A DNA stretch of 56,909 bases from Myxococcales bacterium. GTDB lineage: Bacteria > Myxococcota_A > Polyangia > Polyangiales > Polyangiaceae. The notes under the pieces were generated by a model, which ran no database searches, had not been told where the DNA came from, and worked only from the letters and a program-made list of their open reading frames with translations. Position 1 is the stretch's first letter, and each line of letters opens with the position of its first letter. The stretch spans positions 1 to 56,909 of the forward strand of contig JADKKK010000025.1 of assembly GCA_016720545.1 (NCBI GenBank). The letters are read 5' to 3'. Below, piece by piece: positions 43,885 to 51,679 of the stretch. The translations under genes and the position numbers were made by a program.

Positions 43885-45176
43885 TACTCCGCGATCCGGT
43901 CCACGGCCTCGTCGCGTTCGAGACCGACGAGGAGCGCATCGTCGAGGAGCTGATGGACACCGCGGAGGTGCAGCGGCTCCGGCGTATCCGGCAGCTCGGC
44001 GTCGCGTCGATGGCGTTCCCCGGCGGTGAGCACACGCGCTTCGCGCACGCCGTGGGCACGGCGTACGTCATGAAGCAGCTGCTCGTGCGCCTGCGGCGCA
44101 TCCACGAGGAGCTCCCGTACTGGCAGCGAATCACGACCGACCTTGGCCGCGATGCGCTCGCCGCGGCCCTCCTCCACGACGTGGGTCACGGCCCGCTCTC
44201 GCACCTGTTCGAGGACGCGATCCCCGGCTGCACGAACCACGAGGTGTGGACCGAGCGCATCGTGATGGCGCCCGAGACCGACGTCCACCGCGTGCTCGCC
44301 CGCCATGATCCGGGCATGCCCGCGCGCGTGGCGGCCCTCGTGCGCGGCGAGCATCCGCTCGGCTACTTGGCCAAGGCCGTCAGCGGCACGCTCGACGTCG
44401 ACCGCTGCGACTACCTGCTCCGCGACGCTCACGCGACGGGGGTGCGCTATGGGCTCTATGACCTCGACTGGCTGCTCCGGAGCCTGCGCTTTGCGCCCTC
44501 GCCAGCGGACGGCTCCGCCCCGAGGCTCGCGGTCGATGGCGCGAAGGGGCTGCCCGCGATAGAGGCGTTTATCCTCGCGAGACTGTTCATGTTTCAGCAA
44601 GTGTATTTGCACAAGGCCACCCGCTCGGCCGAGTGGATGATCCGCGCGATCCTCGCTCGCGCGAGCGCCCTCGTCGCCGACGGCGTGCGCCTCCCGGGCA
44701 CGCCCCGCGCGATCGCGCTCTCGGCGAGCGGCGCGCCGCCTTCTCTCGACGACTACCTTGCCCTCGACGACGGCGTGCTGTGGGTGGCGCTCCAAGCGTG
44801 GGAGGAGGCCGACGATCCGCCGCTCGCGGATCTCTGCCGCCGGGTGCGCCGCCGGCGCCTCCACAAGACCATCGAGCTGTTCGGCGAGCAGGCGCTGCCG
44901 GGCGCGCGCGAGGAGGCCCTCGAGATCGCTCGCGGCATCGCGGTGGCGCGGGGCTTCGATCCGAGCGTCCATGTGGGCCTCGACTCGGCGACCGTCACGC
45001 CGTTCGGCGGTGAGGCGGAGCCGCTTCGCGTGGTCTTCGCGAAGGGGCCGGCGCGCCCCCTCTCCGAGGTGTCCTTCCTGCTCGCCCGCCTCGCCGGTCA
45101 GGTGCTGGAGCGCGTGCGCATCGTGCTCGCCCCCGAGCTCCGGAGCGAGGTCACGCAGGCGCTGGGGCTCGCGTGA
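43881..45176 (+). CDS. HD-domain phosphohydrolase (dNTPase-like, COG1078 type)
   Basis: Metal-dependent phosphohydrolase of 431 residues. It opens with RDPVHGL, typical of this family. HD ligands are His56 (TRFAHAVG), His99-Asp100 (LLHDVGHGPLSH) and an Asp in the VDRCDYLLRD block at about 172-177, followed by the ATGVRYGLYD motif. Relatives hydrolyse deoxynucleoside triphosphates (SAMHD1 and dGTPases), so a nucleotide substrate is likely but not proven. Its ATG lies inside the stop of the methyltransferase gene, and its stop overlaps the next gene, so all are translated together. Confidence 0.87.
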   Translation: MILRDPVHGLVAFETDEERIVEELMDTAEVQRLRRIRQLGVASMAFPGGEHTRFAHAVGTAYVMKQLLVRLRRIHEELPYWQRITTDLGRDALAAALLHDVGHGPLSHLFEDAIPGCTNHEVWTERIVMAPETDVHRVLARHDPGMPARVAALVRGEHPLGYLAKAVSGTLDVDRCDYLLRDAHATGVRYGLYDLDWLLRSLRFAPSPADGSAPRLAVDGAKGLPAIEAFILARLFMFQQVYLHKATRSAEWMIRAILARASALVADGVRLPGTPRAIALSASGAPPSLDDYLALDDGVLWVALQAWEEADDPPLADLCRRVRRRRLHKTIELFGEQALPGAREEALEIARGIAVARGFDPSVHVGLDSATVTPFGGEAEPLRVVFAKGPARPLSEVSFLLARLAGQVLERVRIVLAPELRSEVTQALGLA

Positions 45177-45800
45177 GCGCACTGCGCGCGCGTGCGCGCC
45201 GTCTCACCGCAGTCGCCGTCGTGCTCGGGCTGGCGGGGGCGTCGCGCGTCGCCCACGCTGGCGGCGACACGAGCTACGGGCGCGTCGAGGGCGACCTCGA
45301 GCTCGCGCCGGGCGCTGGGGTCACGGTCGCGTCGTACGGGGTACGGCCGACGCTCGACCTGCGAGCGCGGTACCTCAGTATGGCCGGCGTCTTCGTGACG
45401 TACGAGGACTCGTTGCAGCGCGCGGCCGACCCCGCTCGGCAGGTCGCGACCGGGGTCGAGCTTCGACCGCTGTTCGTCGTTCGCTGGCTTCAGGGGCTGG
45501 AGAGCGGGAGCCCCACGCTCGACCTGCTCGTCGACTCGTTCGGCCTTGAGCTCGGCGCCTTCTTCGCGCAGCCGCCCGCGGCCGGGTTCGGCGCGCGAAT
45601 GGGAGTCCAAGCGAGCCTCGGGCTCGAGCTCCCGCTGTTCGCCCACGCCGAGGGCCTCTTTCTCACCGCGCACGGGGGTGCGCCTCTCAGACCGCTGGGT
45701 GTCGGAGGCGTCGTTCGCAGGGCCCGAGCGCGAGCGCGCGGCGTTCCTCACGCTCGGCCTCGCGTGGCACGAGATCGCCTTCGCCGGGATCCTGCGATGA
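45173..45800 (+). CDS. Exported outer-membrane-type protein, one frameshift
   Basis: Begins with GTG overlapping the HD gene stop (GTGA) and a clear signal (LTAVAVVLGLAGASRVAHA). The body is beta-strand rich with alternating residues (SYGRVEGDLELAPGAGVTV, YGVRPTLDLRARYL), as in a small outer-membrane barrel or anchored protein. Near the end the frame slips in a run of five G at 45674-45678. Reading one base shorter gives a normal ending (VRLSDRWVSEASF ... LTLGLAWHEIAFAGILR) whose TGA overlaps the next start (ATGA). The overlap argues that the corrected frame is the true one. About 208 residues after correction; no named family. Confidence 0.6.
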
Positions 45801-47044
45801 AGCGCTCCTGGAGGTCGTCGCCGCTGCTCGAGGTCGCCCTCGCGGCCCTCTCCGAGTACGCGCCCGACGCGCTCGTCCGACGCGCGCTCGCGCGGCCGCG
45901 AGGCGCCGTCGCCGGGGACGGCCCGGTGGTGGTCGTGGCCGTGGGGAAGGCGGCCACCCCGATGGCCGAGGCGGCCCTCGACGCGCTCGGCACACGAGTA
46001 CGCCGCGCTCTCGTCGTGCACCCCGAGGGCGCGAGGGGGCCCGTCGCGCGCCGCGGGCTCACCGTGTGCGCGGCTCCTCACCCCGTTCCCGACGCGCGCA
46101 GCGTCGACGCCGCGGAGCGCGCGCTCCGCCTGGTGGCGGGCGCGAAGTGCCCCGTGCTCGTGCTCCTGTCCGGCGGGGCCTCGTCGCTCCTCGCGGCCCC
46201 CGCGCAGGGGCTGTCGTTCCAGCAGAAGCGCACCGTGGTGGCGTCGCTGCTCTCGTCGGGCGCGCCCATCACGGACATCAACCTCGTGCGGCGCCACCTC
46301 TCGCGCGTCAAAGGGGGCGGGCTCCTGCGCGCCGCCTATCCGTCCCCCGTCCACACGCTCATCGTGTCCGACGTGATCGGGGGCCGAAGGACCGACGTGG
46401 GCTCGGGGCCTTCGCTCCCGTCCCCCGCCGGTCTCCGCGCCGCCCAGCGAGCCATCGCGCGGTGGCTCGGCTCGTGGCCGGGAGGCATCCCACTCTCGGC
46501 CTGCGTGGGCCCGCGCGACCGCGAGGCGGCCCTCGCCACATCTGAGCTCCTGCTGTCGCCGGAGCTCTTCGCGCGCCGGGTCGCCACGCGGCTCACGCAG
46601 CGCTTGGCCCCTTCGCAGCTGACGGTGGGCGACCCCCTCGTGGGCGATGTCGACGAGGCGGCGGCTTGGCTCACCACGGCGTCGCGCGCCCTCGAGCGCG
46701 GCGAGGTGAGGGTGTTCCCGAGCGAGTGCACTCTGCGCCTGCCCCAGCTCGCGTCGCAGCGGGGCCGAGGCGGCCGGGCCTCTCACCTGGCCGCCAGGGT
46801 TGGCCCGCGACTGCCCGCCGGAGTCTCCCTGCTGTGCCTCGCGACGGACGGCGTCGACGGCGCGAGCGGCCACGCGGGCGCGTGGGTGCGACGCGAAGAC
46901 TTCCCCTCGGCGCCTCGCGTGCGAGCGGCCCTCCGGGCCTTCGACACTGGCGCTCTCCACGAGGCGCTCGGCACCTCGGTGGCCGTGCCCAAGGGCCACA
47001 ACCTGGCCGACCTCGTGGTGCTCGCGCGCGATCCTGCGCGGTGA
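45797..47044 (+). CDS. Glycerate 2-kinase (MOFRL/DUF4147 family)
   Basis: Cytoplasmic kinase of 415 residues that phosphorylates glycerate. GKAATPMAEAALDALG, the glycine-rich LSGGASSLLAAP loop, the segment THIVSDVIGG-like (TLIVSDVIGG), and the C-terminal LCLATDGVDGASGHAGAW block are conserved in the MOFRL family, also named GckA or TtuD. Starts at ATG 45797, overlapping the corrected stop of the upstream gene by four bases. Last gene of the methyltransferase operon. The metabolic link to the other three genes is not obvious. Confidence 0.85.
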   Translation: MKRSWRSSPLLEVALAALSEYAPDALVRRALARPRGAVAGDGPVVVVAVGKAATPMAEAALDALGTRVRRALVVHPEGARGPVARRGLTVCAAPHPVPDARSVDAAERALRLVAGAKCPVLVLLSGGASSLLAAPAQGLSFQQKRTVVASLLSSGAPITDINLVRRHLSRVKGGGLLRAAYPSPVHTLIVSDVIGGRRTDVGSGPSLPSPAGLRAAQRAIARWLGSWPGGIPLSACVGPRDREAALATSELLLSPELFARRVATRLTQRLAPSQLTVGDPLVGDVDEAAAWLTTASRALERGEVRVFPSECTLRLPQLASQRGRGGRASHLAARVGPRLPAGVSLLCLATDGVDGASGHAGAWVRREDFPSAPRVRAALRAFDTGALHEALGTSVAVPKGHNLADLVVLARDPAR

Positions 47045-47077
47045 TCACGCGTCCCGGCGTCGACCTCGAATGGCCAC

Positions 47078-47110
47078 AAAACACCCGCGCCTCGGACGTG
47101 AGCCCGAGGC
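47078..47110 (-). terminator. Likely terminator of the minus-strand ExbD operon
   Basis: On the minus strand a 7-bp stem (GCCTCGG with CCGAGGC, 8-base loop) is followed after five bases by TGTTTTG. It lies 26 bases past the stop at 47136. Confidence 0.4.
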
Positions 47111-47135
47111 GAGGCGAGGGAACCGGCGAGCAACG

Positions 47136-47741
47136 CTACTTTTTCGGAGCCTGCATCACCATCAAGTGGAACTTCGCGAACTCGGCCTGGCCGAGCGTGA
47201 AGAGCACCTCGACCAACAAGCGGTACGGGGTGTCCTTGTCGACGATGAGGATGGCTTCGCTGGAGCTCGCGTCCTTGCCGGTCGCGAGGCGAATCTGGCG
47301 GTCTCGCTCGCGCCACTGCTGGAGCGAGGCCGCGAGCGGCTGAATGAACAGGTCGTTCGGCCCGTTCCGCTTGTAGCGCGCCTCGACGCCGTGGGTGGCG
47401 TCCGCCGGCACCTTGCAGACCTCAGCGTCGTCGACGATGATCGAGGACTTCGAGACCAGCACGGCGAGGCCGTCTTGCGAGGCCTCCGTCGTGAGGAGGC
47501 TGTTCGGCATCGTCAGGTCTTGCGACTTCGGGAGCGACGCCGACTGCGAGCTCATGCTCTTCAACAAGAAGACGAGGATGATCGTCATCATGTCCAACAT
47601 CGCGGTGATGTTGAGGAAGTTGATCTCTGGCTCGGCGGAGTTCTTCCGGATCGCTTTGCGGAGCTCGCGCTTGTAGGTCGCCATGCTGGCGGCCTTCTGC
47701 GGCACCAGCACGGGTCGGGCGGCGGGGGCTTGATTGGCCAT
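47136..47741 (-). CDS. TolR/ExbD-family motor stator protein
   Basis: A 201-residue protein with one membrane helix at about 45-65 (FLNITAMLDMMTIILVFLL), where the Asp is the proton-carrying residue of TolR/ExbD. A periplasmic helix-strand domain follows (SSEAILIVDKDTPYRLLVEVLFTLGQAEF), the usual C-terminal dimerisation region. Third gene of the minus-strand ExbB-ExbD-ExbD operon, seven bases after the preceding stop. The large extra loop at 75-120 is longer than in E. coli TolR. The partner at 47749 should share the same motor. Confidence 0.88.
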   Translation of the reverse strand: MANQAPAARPVLVPQKAASMATYKRELRKAIRKNSAEPEINFLNITAMLDMMTIILVFLLKSMSSQSASLPKSQDLTMPNSLLTTEASQDGLAVLVSKSSIIVDDAEVCKVPADATHGVEARYKRNGPNDLFIQPLAASLQQWRERDRQIRLATGKDASSSEAILIVDKDTPYRLLVEVLFTLGQAEFAKFHLMVMQAPKK

Positions 47742-47748
47742 CGAGTCC

Positions 47749-48324
47749 TTACCTTGCCAAGCCGAAGTTGATCTCGGGGAACAACTTCATGGTCTTGGTG
47801 GGGTCCTGCGGGTTGGGCGCATCACGGAGGTAGTCGATGGCGCCGATGACCGTCTGGTAGGGGATGTTGGGGTTCGCGCTGACGGTCACTTGCTCTTCGT
47901 TCGCGAAGTCCGGAGACGAGGCCTTCAGCTTCGCCGCGCACGAGCGCAGCCCGTCGTAGTCGTACTCGCTGCCCTTCTTCGGGATGGCGATGCCAGGCCC
48001 CGTGTCGGCGCAGCCAGGGGCCACGTTGCCGCCCGCGGCCTTGATGCTGAACCCCTCGTTCACGATGATGACCGTGAGGCTCAGGGTCTTCGTCGTTGGC
48101 GCTCGCGCCCCGCCTCCCGCGCGCGGCGGATAGCTGTCGATAGTCGCGGTGAACGTCACGGAGATCGTCGCGAGCACGAACATGAGAACGTTCGTGACGA
48201 TGTCGAGGAACGGGACGATGTTGAGCTCGCCACCCTCTTCGTCAGGAGCAAGCTCCTTCGGTTGAGAGAGGCGGCGCACCTTCGCACGCTGCGACGCGCT
48301 TAGCTTTTCGGGGACCTCCGCCAT
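47749..48324 (-). CDS. TolR/ExbD-family motor stator protein
   Basis: A 191-residue protein. The membrane helix at about 34-56 has the proton-binding Asp in VPFLDIVTNVLMFVLA. The C-terminal domain includes a Cys-containing insertion (PGCADTG, RSCAAKL) not seen in its neighbour. Twelve bases after the ExbB stop and seven before the next ExbD, hence one operon. Two different ExbD paralogues per ExbB implies a hetero-oligomeric stator or two alternative forms. Confidence 0.88.
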   Translation of the reverse strand: MAEVPEKLSASQRAKVRRLSQPKELAPDEEGGELNIVPFLDIVTNVLMFVLATISVTFTATIDSYPPRAGGGARAPTTKTLSLTVIIVNEGFSIKAAGGNVAPGCADTGPGIAIPKKGSEYDYDGLRSCAAKLKASSPDFANEEQVTVSANPNIPYQTVIGAIDYLRDAPNPQDPTKTMKLFPEINFGLAR

Positions 48325-48336
48325 GGTGGGCCTCGG

Positions 48337-49023
48337 TCAGTAGTTCCCAGAGCGGGTCTGGATCGTGAGCAGGTTGAACACGCGCTCTTGGGTCGCCTCG
48401 AGGTCGTGCGTGATGTTCTTCGCGCGCTGGTGGAGCACCAGGTGCGCGATCATGCACGTGACCGCGATGCCGAGGCCCATCGCCGTGTTGTACATGGCCT
48501 CCGCGATGCCGTTCGCGAGGACGCGCTGGCGATCGGCGGCGGACAGGTTGGGATCGGCGACGGCGGCGAACGTGTGGATGAGGCCAACGACGGTGCCGAG
48601 CAGACCGATGAGGGTCGCGATGTTGGCCAGCGACCAGAGAGAGCCGATGCGCTTCTCCACCGCGGGCTTCAGGTCGCTGATCTTCTCGCTCATCGCCGCG
48701 TCGATCTCGTCCGGACCCTTGCTCGCGCTGGTCAGGCCGGCCTTCACGAGCTGCAGCGTCGGGAAATCGCCCGCGTCGCAGAGCTTGATCGCGCGATCGA
48801 TATTGCCCGCGGTGACGAGCTTCTTGATCTGCGCGAAGAACTCCTTGGAGTTGACCCGGTACTTACCGAGCTGGAACACGGCGCGCTCGACGACGACCGC
48901 GAGCACGATGGCGCTCACCACCAGGTTGAACGACAGGAAGACGGGGTTCTCTTTGAACGCCTCCATCAAGCCGCCGCTGCCCGATGCTGCGGCCTTACCT
49001 TCACTCAGAAGGACAACGAACAT
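48337..49023 (-). CDS. TolQ/ExbB-family proton channel protein
   Basis: A 228-residue protein with three membrane helices: one near 25-50, and two in the C-terminal half (LIGLLGTVVGLIHTF and GLGIAVTCMIAHLVL). The conserved Gly-rich GLLGTVVGLI and NTAMGLGIAV blocks are intact. It has a short Gly/Ser extension at the N-terminus before the first helix. An AAAGGAG ribosome site lies eight bases before the ATG at 49023. First gene of the minus-strand operon. The family energises outer-membrane processes or motility using the proton gradient. Confidence 0.92.
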   Translation of the reverse strand: MFVVLLSEGKAAASGSGGLMEAFKENPVFLSFNLVVSAIVLAVVVERAVFQLGKYRVNSKEFFAQIKKLVTAGNIDRAIKLCDAGDFPTLQLVKAGLTSASKGPDEIDAAMSEKISDLKPAVEKRIGSLWSLANIATLIGLLGTVVGLIHTFAAVADPNLSAADRQRVLANGIAEAMYNTAMGLGIAVTCMIAHLVLHQRAKNITHDLEATQERVFNLLTIQTRSGNY

Positions 49024-49673
49024 CCCCGATGCTCCTTTCTATACCTTCGCGCGTCGCGCCGACGGCTCCGTGCCGTAGGACAGCCTCAGCGCAGACTCGC
49101 GAACCAACATACCGAATCGCCGAAGCGAAACCACGGAAACCTACGACACCACGGACCGTGAACGACCGCGCTCACGCCCTAATCTTCGCGACGATACAAG
49201 GCTTGGATCGGCGAAGTCAACGCCTCAGCAAACGAAAAGCCCGCTCCTCCCCAAACGCTCGCGCCCTCCGGGTGGGGCCGCTCTGATGGGGCCGACGACC
49301 TCTCGCGGAGCGGGGCCCGACGGCCCGAGGCGCCGGTCCTTCAACCTGACGCGGCGCCCCCGCCGCGACGTCGCTGGACGTCCATTCAGCATGAGCGCTG
49401 TAATTTTTCGCCCCCCCTCGAAGACGGCATGTACCTGATATTTTTCCAAAGTTCTGTTTGACGGGAGGCGTCCTAGCGGCAATTCTGCGCGCCTCCCGAC
49501 CAATGTGTGTCTCACCCAACGTGAGGCTTGCGTCGTGTCGGGGGGTTCAGATATCGTCCGCGCGCCGGACGCTACCGAAGTACGCGTGGTCGTTCTAGCA
49601 GGTCGAACCAGTGAGTCGCGCCGCAGTGTCGCGCTCAAGCAACGGCGGTCGCCGCCCCGAGTGGAGGATTCAG
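49024..49673. promoter_or_regulatory. 650-bp divergent control region of the two ExbBD operons
   Basis: No convincing coding frame. On the plus side TTGACG (49458-49463) is a good -35, with AATTCT 17 bases later as -10. An inverted repeat GGGAGGCG / CGCCTCCC (49463-49470, 49490-49497) brackets the -10 and could be an operator. A TATAGA box and AAAGGAG serve the minus-strand operon. Longer than needed for two promoters; the AT-rich patch at 49407-49455 stands out from the rest. Confidence 0.45.
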
Positions 49674-50318
49674 ATGGCTGGCATGTGGAAGCACTTTCAA
49701 GAGGGCGGGAAGATGATGTGGGTCATCCTCTTCTGGTCCATGGTGACGATCGGCATCATCATCGAGCGCGCCATCTATTTGTATGGATCGTCCATCAACA
49801 AGGACGTCTTCCTCGCCACGATGCAGAAGTGCATCCTCGCGGGTGACGTGGCGAAGGCCGTCAAGATGTGCTCGGCCGCGAACGCGCCCCTCGCGCGCAT
49901 CGTCCAGGCGGGTCTCGTCAAGGTGAACCGCCCCGACGAAGAGGTCCAGGCCGCGATGGACGAGGCCGCCCTCCGCGAGATCCCCAAGATCGCGAAGCGC
50001 ACCGGCTACCTCGCTCTCATGGCGAACCTCTCGATGCTCACGGGCCTCCTCGGCACCGTCGCCGGCCTCATCACGAGCTTCGGCGCCGTCTCCGGCGAGA
50101 GCGTGGACCCGAGCCAGAAGGCCCGCATCCTCGCGGAAGGCATCAGCGAGGCCATGAACTGCACCGCGTTCGGCCTCATCGTCGCCCTCATGGGCCTCAT
50201 CGGGTTCGCCGTGCTCAACGGCAAGACCCAGCAGCTCGAGGACGACATCAACGAGGCGAGCGTCCAGGTGCTCAACCTCGTGGTCACGAACCGCCAGAAG
50301 GTCAACCTCAGCGCGTGA
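49674..50318 (+). CDS. TolQ/ExbB-family proton channel protein
   Basis: A 214-residue protein starting MAGMWKHF, placed by a GGAGG ribosome site. First helix at about 15-35 (MWVILFWSMVTIGIIIERAIYL), then the long cytoplasmic helical region (VQAAMDEAALREIPKI). The two other helices contain LTGLLGTVAGLITSF and GLIVALMGLIGFAV. It is clearly a paralogue of the ExbB at 48337, but from a different clade by sequence. First gene of the plus-strand operon. A short strong hairpin (CGCGTCG TCT CGACGCG, 50328-50344) follows before the first ExbD and may set relative output. Confidence 0.92.
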   Translation: MAGMWKHFQEGGKMMWVILFWSMVTIGIIIERAIYLYGSSINKDVFLATMQKCILAGDVAKAVKMCSAANAPLARIVQAGLVKVNRPDEEVQAAMDEAALREIPKIAKRTGYLALMANLSMLTGLLGTVAGLITSFGAVSGESVDPSQKARILAEGISEAMNCTAFGLIVALMGLIGFAVLNGKTQQLEDDINEASVQVLNLVVTNRQKVNLSA

Positions 50319-50434
50319 GCGCCGAGGCGCGTCGTCTCGACGCGGAGTTTCGTAGCCAGGCCAGCTGGTGAGCCGGGGGTCCGCGGGGTGTCCGCGGGCC
50401 TTCGCCTCGAACTCGAATCGGTGGAGAAGTTATC

Positions 50435-51007
50435 ATGGCAGGCGTAGACGTAGGCGGTGGGGGCGGAAAAGGCCGACGAGCGATGGACTCGGAGGTCAAC
50501 ATGATTCCGTTCATCGACCTCTTGATGGTCACGATTTCATTCCTCCTCATCACGGCCGTCTGGTCGCAGATGGCGCGCTTGAACGCGGACGCGCAGGTGC
50601 CCGGCCCGCCGCGACCGGACGAGCAAGTGACCGTCGAGCCCGAGAAGCAGCTCCACGTTCATATGAACGACCCGAACAACTTCAAGCTCGTGTGGAAGCA
50701 GGGCGGCACGGTGGTGAACACCACCGACGTGCCCCGCAAGGACAACGTCCAGAAGGAAGGCTCCACCAAGGTGGTCCGCTATCCCGAGCTGGCGGCGAAG
50801 ATCGAGGCCGAGTGGAAGACCACCGGCACGCACCGCGAGGGCTCGGACAAGAAGTTCGACCAGGCCGTGCTGCACACCGACAACGAGACCCAGTACGTCT
50901 ACCTCGTTGGCGCCATCGACGCGATTTACAAGGCGAAGCGCGACTACACCGTTGGCGGCAAGGCCGAGAAGGTGCCCGCGTTCAACGTCACGTTCGCGGT
51001 GAACTGA
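50435..51007 (+). CDS. TolR/ExbD-family motor stator protein
   Basis: 190 residues. A short Gly-rich N-terminus (VDVGGGGGKGRR), then a membrane helix at about 27-47 with the proton-binding Asp in MIPFIDLLMVTISFLL. The periplasmic domain is charged and includes HMNDPNNFKLVWKQGG and AVLHTDNETQYVYLVGAIDAIYKAKRDY. A GGAG ribosome site lies eight bases before the ATG. A hairpin in the 116-base gap upstream may tune the ratio to ExbB. Confidence 0.88.
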   Translation: MAGVDVGGGGGKGRRAMDSEVNMIPFIDLLMVTISFLLITAVWSQMARLNADAQVPGPPRPDEQVTVEPEKQLHVHMNDPNNFKLVWKQGGTVVNTTDVPRKDNVQKEGSTKVVRYPELAAKIEAEWKTTGTHREGSDKKFDQAVLHTDNETQYVYLVGAIDAIYKAKRDYTVGGKAEKVPAFNVTFAVN

Positions 51008-51017
51008 GGAGACTGGC

Positions 51018-51557
51018 ATGACCATCGCACAACCAGGCCGACGCCTGATGCACTTCATCCCCCTCAAGTTCGTCCAGCACAAGGTGACGGGCGGGGGCAA
51101 GCGCTCGATCGCGGCGGCGCTGTCGCTCACGAGCATGATCGACTTCCTCGTGGTCACCGTCGTCTTCCTCCTCATGACGTTCTCCGCGTCGGGCGAGACC
51201 ACGGTCGCGAAGGGCGTCACGCTGCCCAAGGCGGAGAACACGCTCGACATGATCGACGCGCCGCTCGTCGCGATCGCCGGAAGCCAGATCCTGGTCGACG
51301 GCAACCTCGCGGGGAACACCCGCGCGATCGAGGACTCCAAGCGCCTCCAACGCATCGACGAGCTCTTCAACGTGCTGAAGGGCAAGCGCGAGCTCTGGAA
51401 ACAGCTCCACCCGAACAAGGAGTTCCCGGGCGTGGTCGTCCTCCAGATCGACCAGGATGTGCCCGCCATCGTCGTGAAGAGCGTCTTCCAGACGGCGGCC
51501 TTCTCGGGCTACCCAAACGTGAGCTTCATGGTGAACATGATCCCGAAGGAGAAGTAG
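51018..51557 (+). CDS. TolR/ExbD-family motor stator protein
   Basis: 179 residues. The membrane helix at about 33-55 carries the Asp in SMIDFLVVTVVFLLMTF. The C-terminal strand-helix domain (VVVLQIDQDVPAIVVKSVFQTAAFSGYPNVSFMV) is the family's usual end. A GAGGAG ribosome site lies 6 bases before the ATG; the gene starts 10 bases after the previous stop. Its stop is followed by a strong intrinsic terminator. Confidence 0.88.
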   Translation: MTIAQPGRRLMHFIPLKFVQHKVTGGGKRSIAAALSLTSMIDFLVVTVVFLLMTFSASGETTVAKGVTLPKAENTLDMIDAPLVAIAGSQILVDGNLAGNTRAIEDSKRLQRIDELFNVLKGKRELWKQLHPNKEFPGVVVLQIDQDVPAIVVKSVFQTAAFSGYPNVSFMVNMIPKEK

Positions 51558-51591
51558 TCGGCGGGCGCCCTCGCTGGCGCCCTCGACCAGG

Positions 51592-51626
51592 CAGCCGCTC
51601 GGTCTCCCGGGCGGCTGTTTCTGTTT
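51592..51626 (+). terminator. Strong intrinsic terminator after the plus-strand ExbBD operon
   Basis: An 11-bp stem (CAGCCGCTCGG with CCGGGCGGCTG, one G-T pair) on a TCTC loop, then TTTCTGTTT. Textbook structure; it separates the ExbD operon from the gene at 51680. Confidence 0.85.
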
Positions 51627-51679
51627 GGAGCGGCGCCCGCCGTGGGCGCCCCTCCCCCGCGGCGCGGCATGGAGGCGTG

